A stretch of DNA of 64,000 bases, from contig NZ_CP139035.1 of the NCBI RefSeq assembly GCF_029854705.2, positions 2,666,001 through 2,730,000 on the forward strand, read 5' to 3'. The stretch comes from Akkermansia sp. N21116 (lineage in GTDB: Bacteria; Verrucomicrobiota; Verrucomicrobiia; Verrucomicrobiales; Akkermansiaceae). Positions within the stretch are counted from its first letter, which is position 1, and every line of letters begins with the position of its first letter. The notes beneath the pieces were generated by a model. That model had not been told where the DNA came from and did no database searches. It saw only the letters and a list, made by a program, of their open reading frames with translations. Of the stretch, positions 58,333 to 64,000 are shown piece after piece. Both the position numbers and the translations under genes were made by a program.

Positions 58333-58752
58333 CAAAAAATTTACACTTTCTAAAAAATAAAAGAAATATTAAAAAACAAGAAAGTTTTGTCCGCCCTCAA
58401 TTAACCTATCCGACAATGGAATCAATTTTCAGATTAACAAACACAAGATATGTGACGTTTGAATTCATAAAAGTAGATTTTCTTACTAATCTTACATTTT
58501 CATAAATAATCTTTGCTTGAATTTCAAGTCCTCGGTCAATTCGACATCATCTCTTTCATTCTCTGACGTTACGCCATAGTACACCCATCGAAATGACATG
58601 ACAATTTTAAATCATGTCGTTTCTCCTCTCCGTGTCTCTTGGGAGGAGATTCAACTAAATTGGCTCCAACATCCTGAATTGTGTAGCAACCATCCTATCC
58701 TCCTTGAACCACCTTCGGCATCCTCATCCTTCAAAGTAACAGGCCGGTATCA
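58333..58752. other. AT-rich region upstream of cas3, with two stem-loops
   Basis: No protein-coding gene is supported. Two stem-loops stand out. gaaatgacatga (58590-58601) pairs with tcatgtcgtttc (58612-58623) over 12 bp with one G-T. tctcctc (58622-58628) pairs with gaggaga (58643-58649). Neither is followed by a T-run, so they are not ordinary terminators. The stretch next to cas3 probably contains its promoter. Confidence 0.45.
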
Positions 58753-58788
58753 ATAATGAAGCCGCCCCACGAATCGTGAAGCGGCTCA
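58753..58788 (-). terminator. Likely rpsO terminator
   Basis: On the minus strand agccgc pairs with gcggct around an inner cacg/cgtg hairpin, followed by TCATTATTG. It is located about 45 bases past the rpsO stop. The T-run is interrupted. Confidence 0.55.
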
Positions 58789-58833
58789 CTGAGTTATAAT
58801 TTGACGGACGTCATGCGTCCTCTCCGACCGACA

Positions 58834-59088
58834 TTAGCGGCGGAGGCCAAGACGCTGAATCAGAGTAGTGTACTGTTCAACACTTTCGCGCTTGAGATAG
58901 TCAAGCAGCTTGCGGCGGCGGGCAACCATGGCAAGCAGACCACGACGAGATGAAGCATCGTGCTTGTTTTGACCAAGGTGTTCCGTCAGGTGCTTGATGC
59001 GCTTGGTGAGACTGGCCACCTGGTAGCTGCAGCTGCCGGTGTCAGTTTCGTGCATCTTGTAGTCCTGCAAATTGATTTCTTCGCTCAT
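58834..59088 (-). CDS. rpsO: 30S ribosomal protein S15
   Basis: S15 binds 16S rRNA early in small-subunit assembly. The 84-residue product contains the family's [22 protein letters not shown] and the typical signature [20 protein letters not shown] followed by [11 protein letters not shown]. It ends LIQRLGLRR. Length is normal at 84-89 residues. It is monocistronic here; pnp, its usual neighbour, is not in the window. Confidence 0.97.
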   Translation of the reverse strand: MSEEINLQDYKMHETDTGSCSYQVASLTKRIKHLTEHLGQNKHDASSRRGLLAMVARRRKLLDYLKRESVEQYTTLIQRLGLRR

Positions 59089-59282
59089 TGATTTGTGTTT
59101 CCTTAATTAGTTTATTAGCTCGTGGCAGCGGCTAAATTGGACACATTGAGGACCGCCAGTATGGTTAATACCAGTCAATTGGCAACAATAATCTCACGTC
59201 AGCCGGACAAATTCGCGGCAATTTGAAGATTTCCATCATCACGAATTGCCGAACGTCCGTCAATTTGCTACAAAGTAAAGCC

Positions 59283-59864
59283 GTGAACCGGACGACTATC
59301 CCTGCCGCATTGTGCGCCGCCCTCTTTCTCGCTTCCTGTTCCCAGGAACCGAAAGAAGCCGAGAAAACCGTAAGTACCCCCGTATACGTTGGTAAAGTCG
59401 ACCATGTGTACAAAAATTACAACTATGTACTGATCCGCCTGTTCGGAGCCGTCCCGGAAGCAGGAACAACGTTGATTTCCCAATCTCCGGAAGGAGAGGC
59501 CAGCTCCCGCATCGCCAATCTCGTCGTCACGGCGGAACGCATCGGCAGGCTCCGAGTTCCGGCCGACATCCGAAGCGGTTCCGTAGAAGAAGGGGATATC
59601 GTCTTCCGCTACCAGAACCTGGCCGAACCCGAAAGCCGGGAACAAACTTCCGACGACAGCAAGGAAAAAGAAGTCACTCCTGTCACGATACCATCCGATA
59701 CAACGGATACAGATGCCGCTCATTCCGGTAACGAAGGCATTATCGGACTCCCCACTTATGATCCTATGCCGACGAAAACTCCCCTCCCCGACTCGGATGC
59801 CGATTCCTCCTCCGCGTCCGACAACTCATCACAACAGGAATCATCCCCCGAAAAACAAGATTAA
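59283..59864 (+). CDS. Lipoprotein of unknown function
   Basis: About 193 residues. A GTG start at 59283 gives MNRTTIPAALCAALFLASCS, a clean lipoprotein signal with Cys at position 19; upstream in-frame residues do not fit a signal peptide. The mature N-terminal part (about 35-110) looks folded: VYVGKVDHVYKNYNYVLIRL and SRIANLVVTAERIGRLRVPA. The tail from about 115 is low-complexity, rich in Asp, Ser, Thr and Pro, and probably an extended linker. The folded part recalls small beta-barrel proteins of verrucomicrobia, but I cannot name a family. It converges on hrpB. Confidence 0.65.
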   Translation: MNRTTIPAALCAALFLASCSQEPKEAEKTVSTPVYVGKVDHVYKNYNYVLIRLFGAVPEAGTTLISQSPEGEASSRIANLVVTAERIGRLRVPADIRSGSVEEGDIVFRYQNLAEPESREQTSDDSKEKEVTPVTIPSDTTDTDAAHSGNEGIIGLPTYDPMPTKTPLPDSDADSSSASDNSSQQESSPEKQD

Positions 59865-59898
59865 GGAGTGAAATGCGCGGAAAAATCCATCCACCTGC

Positions 59899-62484
59899 CT
59901 ACAGTCCCGGAGCTTCCGGCGGCCATTTGTGCCTGGGGTAGCGCCCGGCCAAATCCTTTCTCATCTGGGTGTAGCCCGTCTTCCAGAAACTTTCCAGAGA
60001 AGCGGTAATTTGCCAAGGTCGCTGGTTTGGCGCCAGCACTTCGACGCGGACGGGTACCCGTCGATCGGCAATAAGAGGCGTCTCCATGACGCCAAAGAGC
60101 CTCTGAACCGTCAGAGCAATCACCGGAGTAGAATCCTCGGCATAACGGACTTTCGCATGTTGTCCGTTGGATAAAGACAAAGAAACAGGAGCAAACTTGT
60201 CAAGAGCCTCACGTTGCCAGTGCGACAACCATTCATGCAACACGGGCATCACCTCACGGTCTTTAATATCCTTGTAGCCAACCGCTCCGTCGCAAAGCAT
60301 GCCCATCGCAACAATCTTGTCCTCATAGACGAATCCCGGAAGTTCCAGTTCCGGCATCCATTGTCTCAAGCCGTTCAACCGCCGGATCCATTGCTCGACG
60401 GAATCGTCCCAATGAGTCAGTTTCAACGTACCGTCAGCCACTTTTTCCGCCAGAATGGCAGCAGCGGCAGCAGGATCGGCATCGCCCTGTTCTCTATCTA
60501 CCAGCACAAGATCCCGGAACATCATCCGGCGGCGGGATACAACGCGACGGCGAATATCGTCAAACACGGCGCCATCCTCATCGACCACCTCGGACGGCAT
60601 CCATTCCTTCAATTCCGCAGGATCAACCAGAGTACAACGCCCGATGCGCGTCTCCACACCCCTGCCCCCGACTTCGGACACATCAGCCGCGACAAAATGC
60701 AAACCATGCATCGCGACCGAACCAGAGGAAATTCTTCCTCCTCTCCCGCCAACTAAGCGGCAGGTATTGGAGGCGATTCCATTCCGCGTCCCTAATGAAT
60801 CGGCAAAACTCTCCACCAGTCCCCTAACAACAGATTTGCGAACAGCGGAAAAATCCGGTTCCGGAGCAAATGCCATCCGTCCTCCCCGGGCACCAATCTG
60901 AAGCAACTGGCGGTAAGAGGATAAAACCTCGCGGCACGCACGCCCCATCAAGTTCAGCCGGGAACACTCGCAGACATCGAACCGACAGGCTTCCGCCCGC
61001 AAGGCGGCACGCCATTCAGCCTGGAAGTCAGTATAATCATCTTTCTCCCGGAACACTTCCTGAAGTTCCCCTTTGACCGCCACCGATTCACTCTGTATCA
61101 AAGCGGCTACGGCCGCCATCTCCGGCAGGCATCCTCCTTCCCTCCCAGCCACCATCAGGCGCGCCAGCTGGGGAGCCAGAGGATATCTCAGCATTGCACG
61201 CCCTACCGGGGTCAACTTTCCTCCTGCATCAAGGGCACCCAATGAACTCAAAAGATCTTCCGCTCGTTTCAGGGCGGCAGAGTCGGGAGATGTCAACCAG
61301 CGAAAATCCGAGGCATCGTCCACTCCCCACAATTTGAGGTTCAGAACGGAAGAGCTCAGATCCACCCGTAGCACTTCCGGTGTTTCAAAAGCCGACCGCC
61401 GAGCGTGATCCGCCTCGCTCCACAGCCGAATACACCTTCCGGCAGCAACCCGGCCAGCCCTCCCCGCCCTCTGGTCGGCAGCCGCCCGAGCAATCTTTTC
61501 AATAAGGAGGGTATCCATCCCACGGCGGGCATCCCACCCGGCATGGCGGGCCAATCCGCTGTCGATGACTGTACGGACGCCCTCAATCGTCAGCGATGTT
61601 TCCGCAACGTTTGTCGAGACAATGACGCGGGGGATGCCCCCAGGTTCCACAGCCCGGTTTTGCATCTCCGGGCTCAAGGATCCGTGCAGAGAGACAATCT
61701 CCCATCCTTTCAAGGCTGACATCCCCTCCAGACACTCTACCGTTTTGCGGATTTCAAATCCTCCCGGCATAAAAACGAGCATATTCCCGCAATCCTCTTT
61801 CCGAGCCTCAGTCGCGACAGCCGCTGCCGCTTGTTCCCACACCGGAGGATAAACCATATTCCCACGTCCATCCCGCACCATAGCTGCCGGCCTATACGCC
61901 ACTTCTACCGGGAACTGGCGTCCGGACGCTTCCAATACCCTGCAGGACACCCCCATGAACTCCTGCAACCCCTCCACTTCCAAAGTCGCCGACATAACGA
62001 CGACAGCCAAATCCGGACGGACTCCTTCCTGCAGATCAAGTACGCGGCCCAGAGACAAGTCTCCCGCCAGGCGGCGCTCGTGGAATTCGTCAAACACAAC
62101 GGCACTCACCCCGGACAAATCAGGATTGTCCGTCAAGCGGCGTTCCAACACGCCATCCGTCACGAAAGCCAGGCGCGTTGCCGAAGAAATACAGCGTTCG
62201 AAGCGCACCATATAGCCGATTTCCCGGCCCAGTTCACTTCCACTCTTCCGGGCCACATAGCGGGCCAGCAAGCGGGCGGCCATACGCCTCGGCTGAACGA
62301 CAAGTACCATACCGCGTTCCCCCAGACCGGCTTCCAGCATCATCGGAGGAATTCCCGTCGATTTACCGCTTCCCGTCGGGGCTCTTAGCAACACACGGGG
62401 AGAAGGCTCTGCCATTGCCTCCATAAAACTTTCCCGGACTTTCTCAATGGGAAGTCCGCCCTGCAAGCGATCATCCGACATCAT
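59899..62484 (-). CDS. hrpB: ATP-dependent helicase HrpB
   Basis: An 861-residue DEAH-family RNA helicase. The motifs run in order: APTGSGKSTGIPPMML (motif I), VQPRRMAARLLARYVA (Ia), FVTDGVLERRL, VFDEFHERRLAGDLSLG (II, DEFH), VMSATLEVEG (III), VSTNVAETSLTIEGVRTVID (V) and DQRAGRAGRVAAGRCIRLW (VI). The C-terminal HrpB domain ends near RYPRHKWPP. The cellular role of HrpB is poorly known. I chose the ATG at 62482-62484, which overlaps the cdsA stop as ATGA, over an ATG 27 bases upstream; this implies translational coupling with cdsA. Confidence 0.93.
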   Translation of the reverse strand: MMSDDRLQGGLPIEKVRESFMEAMAEPSPRVLLRAPTGSGKSTGIPPMMLEAGLGERGMVLVVQPRRMAARLLARYVARKSGSELGREIGYMVRFERCISSATRLAFVTDGVLERRLTDNPDLSGVSAVVFDEFHERRLAGDLSLGRVLDLQEGVRPDLAVVVMSATLEVEGLQEFMGVSCRVLEASGRQFPVEVAYRPAAMVRDGRGNMVYPPVWEQAAAAVATEARKEDCGNMLVFMPGGFEIRKTVECLEGMSALKGWEIVSLHGSLSPEMQNRAVEPGGIPRVIVSTNVAETSLTIEGVRTVIDSGLARHAGWDARRGMDTLLIEKIARAAADQRAGRAGRVAAGRCIRLWSEADHARRSAFETPEVLRVDLSSSVLNLKLWGVDDASDFRWLTSPDSAALKRAEDLLSSLGALDAGGKLTPVGRAMLRYPLAPQLARLMVAGREGGCLPEMAAVAALIQSESVAVKGELQEVFREKDDYTDFQAEWRAALRAEACRFDVCECSRLNLMGRACREVLSSYRQLLQIGARGGRMAFAPEPDFSAVRKSVVRGLVESFADSLGTRNGIASNTCRLVGGRGGRISSGSVAMHGLHFVAADVSEVGGRGVETRIGRCTLVDPAELKEWMPSEVVDEDGAVFDDIRRRVVSRRRMMFRDLVLVDREQGDADPAAAAAILAEKVADGTLKLTHWDDSVEQWIRRLNGLRQWMPELELPGFVYEDKIVAMGMLCDGAVGYKDIKDREVMPVLHEWLSHWQREALDKFAPVSLSLSNGQHAKVRYAEDSTPVIALTVQRLFGVMETPLIADRRVPVRVEVLAPNQRPWQITASLESFWKTGYTQMRKDLAGRYPRHKWPPEAPGL

Positions 62485-63392
62485 ATTCCGGACATCATCA
62501 GCCATACGCATACACAGGACAACGTAAACGCCATACTGTCGATCAAATCAAAAAAGCCACCAATGCCAGGCAGCATCGCGCTGGAATCCTTCAGGGCCAA
62601 ACTCCGTTTGATCAGCGATCCGGCCAAATCCCCCGTCACCGCCAGCAGGAACAACAACGTCATTCCCGGCAACACCTGCCAGGTAAACCCACCAAAATAT
62701 ATCGCTACCGCCACACCAGCCCCCATGGTCAAAAGATATGAACCGATCAATCCCTCCCAAGTCTTCTTCGGACTGATATGGGGAATCAGTTTTCTTTTCA
62801 CAAAACGCCCGCCCAGCAACAATCCACTCACATAAGCAAAAATATCGGAGGCTTTCGTCAACAAAATCAACAAGAGAAGCACAATGCACAGCCGCTCCGA
62901 TCCGGTCAGCAGAAAGGCAAAGGAAAACATCCACACCGGGTAAATGAACGACAAGACCGTCACCGCTACGGAACGCAAAGGCCGGCTACCGATGATGACC
63001 CTCCTCATTTCCCAGATGAATGACATCACGATCAAAAGAACGGGAGCCCCGACCATGAGCGGCAGAAGCTTGTCCTGTACCGATGGCAGGTTCCTCAAGG
63101 ACCCGGGAGCTTTCAACTCCCAATACCCCAGAAGGCTGACCATCGCCAAAGGATACGCCATCCCGAACACCGTCGCCAACCAAGGCTGGGAAGGCTTGCC
63201 GGACTTGCGCAGCATATCTCCCCATTCCCATGCCGTCAACATGCACAAAATACACACGACCCCGCGATATCCCCAAACATTGCCCCAGCATACAACAGCA
63301 ACCAAAATTCCCAGAAGAATCACCGTGCTGAACAGGCGCGCGCCAAATGTACGCAATTTACCGGAGGAAGGAGGGAGGGAAGCATCACTCAT
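62481..63392 (-). CDS. cdsA: Phosphatidate cytidylyltransferase
   Basis: CdsA makes CDP-diacylglycerol, the precursor of bacterial phospholipids. The 303-residue inner-membrane protein has about eight helices. The C-terminal signature reads DLAGSLIKRSLALKDSSAML then PGIGGFFDLIDS (about 252-285). The usual PGHGG His is Ile, but the Asp residues for metal binding are kept. FVKRKLIPHISPKKTWEG precedes it and is also typical. It overlaps hrpB by four bases. The uppS gene often linked to cdsA is not visible here. Confidence 0.93.
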   Translation of the reverse strand: MSDASLPPSSGKLRTFGARLFSTVILLGILVAVVCWGNVWGYRGVVCILCMLTAWEWGDMLRKSGKPSQPWLATVFGMAYPLAMVSLLGYWELKAPGSLRNLPSVQDKLLPLMVGAPVLLIVMSFIWEMRRVIIGSRPLRSVAVTVLSFIYPVWMFSFAFLLTGSERLCIVLLLLILLTKASDIFAYVSGLLLGGRFVKRKLIPHISPKKTWEGLIGSYLLTMGAGVAVAIYFGGFTWQVLPGMTLLFLLAVTGDLAGSLIKRSLALKDSSAMLPGIGGFFDLIDSMAFTLSCVCVWLMMSGI

Positions 63393-63513
63393 ACAGGCGA
63401 GTCATTACATGAAATACAACGGAATCACAATGATTTTCCGTCACTCTCGATAATACCTGTACTTTCGGAAGGAAAAACCACATCCTAATCGACAAATTCG
63501 CAGGAAATCCCCC

Positions 63514-63544
63514 CCTGCCGGAATACGCTCCCGCGCCCGGCAGG
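63514..63544 (-). terminator. Possible terminator-like hairpin
   Basis: Arms cctgccgg (63514-63521) and ccggcagg (63537-63544) form a GC-rich stem just past the stop of the minus-strand gene at 63555. The following bases are G-rich rather than T-rich, so termination is uncertain. Confidence 0.35.
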
Positions 63545-63554
63545 AGGAAGCAAC

Positions 63555-63932
63555 CTACTTTTCTTCTTCAGCAAAGGAAGCACCAACAGCCTTCCGCCTC
63601 TTCGGCGGATCGGGATCGCGGAACGGACATTCCTCAACCAGCAGCTTATAAAAATAGACGAGGGGAAAACTCTGATCCGGAGGATGACATCCTCCCAATT
63701 CGGAAGAAATGAATACGGTTCCTTCTCCATAATTTACGTAAAACGAGAACAGCGATGTCTTGTACATATGCACCGGCTCCGGAGACACTTTATCGTCATG
63801 AAGGCGTTTCAGAATCCACCCGAAGGCGTGCTCCATTTCCAAATCGTCAATCACATCGCGGATCAACAGGTTATCAAGGATACCTTCCGTATCCGCAGTC
63901 CGGTCTGATTTCTTGTCATGCAGAGTATTCAT
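63555..63932 (-). CDS. Small hypothetical protein
   Basis: A 125-residue acidic cytoplasmic protein, MNTLHDKKSDRTADTEGILD at the start and a Lys/Arg-then-Glu tail (PPKRRKAVGASFAEEEK). The middle holds DDLEMEHAFGWILKRLHDD and SLFSFYVNYGEGTVFISSEL. No family is recognised. The start is well supported by an unusually good Shine-Dalgarno for this genome, AAGGAGAT, about nine bases before the ATG. It lies upstream of cdsA on the same strand with a 160-base gap. Confidence 0.7.
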   Translation of the reverse strand: MNTLHDKKSDRTADTEGILDNLLIRDVIDDLEMEHAFGWILKRLHDDKVSPEPVHMYKTSLFSFYVNYGEGTVFISSELGGCHPPDQSFPLVYFYKLLVEECPFRDPDPPKRRKAVGASFAEEEK

Positions 63933-64000
63933 TTGTCATATCTCCTTCCTATTTGTGGGTAAAATCACCCCATAAGGAATATGACACAAATACCATCTCA

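Overview
The window looks like a chromosomal segment of a Gram-negative bacterium of the Verrucomicrobiota, most likely Akkermansia or a close relative. The basis is a secretin resembling the Amuc_1098 family, a chlamydial Pmp-like autotransporter, poor Shine-Dalgarno sequences before most genes, and about 50-55% GC in housekeeping genes with sharply AT-rich intergenic islands around surface genes. This assignment is inference from protein character; no rRNA gene was found, and no tRNA was recognised by eye.

Layout. 0-9 kb: the end of an unidentified gene, a membrane pyrophosphatase, an ECF-type sigma factor, two tandem PA14-like membrane-anchored paralogues sharing an unusual promoter, and ribosomal protein S1. 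9-11 kb: nadA with a MidA-family methyltransferase. 11-15 kb: a lower-GC envelope glycan group (phosphoethanolamine transferase-like sulfatase-fold enzyme, GT25 and GT10 glycosyltransferases). 15-20 kb: a very AT-rich upstream region and a 1330-residue autotransporter. 20-30.5 kb: leuS-rpe, a class A penicillin-binding protein whose transpeptidase motifs look broken, a conserved protein of unknown function, a QueD/PTPS enzyme, and an ABC-2 permease with proC. 30.5-35 kb: secretin, DUF374 acyltransferase and folD on the minus strand. 35-42.8 kb: alr, an acyltransferase-3 membrane enzyme, an iron alcohol dehydrogenase, an M3 peptidase with a flavodoxin/ferredoxin protein, and a small lipoprotein.

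42.9-58.3 kb is a defence island. It holds a complete type I-C CRISPR-Cas operon (cas3-cas5c-cas8c-cas7-cas4-cas1-cas2, with a probable internal cas11c) transcribed on the minus strand, a leader, and an array of 104 repeats and 103 spacers by hand count. The array contains an exact-looking tandem duplication of 21 repeat-spacer units (1389 bp) and ends in a degenerate repeat fused to a broken DDE transposase gene that has no intact reading frame. 58.3-64 kb: rpsO, a lipoprotein, hrpB overlapping cdsA, and a small unknown protein.

The main candidates for undescribed biology are: (1) helically phased TGTTACT repeats at the same distance from a shared -10-like element before both PA14 genes; (2) paired GCGGTTT-N3-AATCCG inverted elements framing AT-rich segments beside envelope genes at 12.8 and 37.7 kb; (3) a GT51 enzyme with a pseudo-transpeptidase; and (4) the large segmental duplication inside the CRISPR array.
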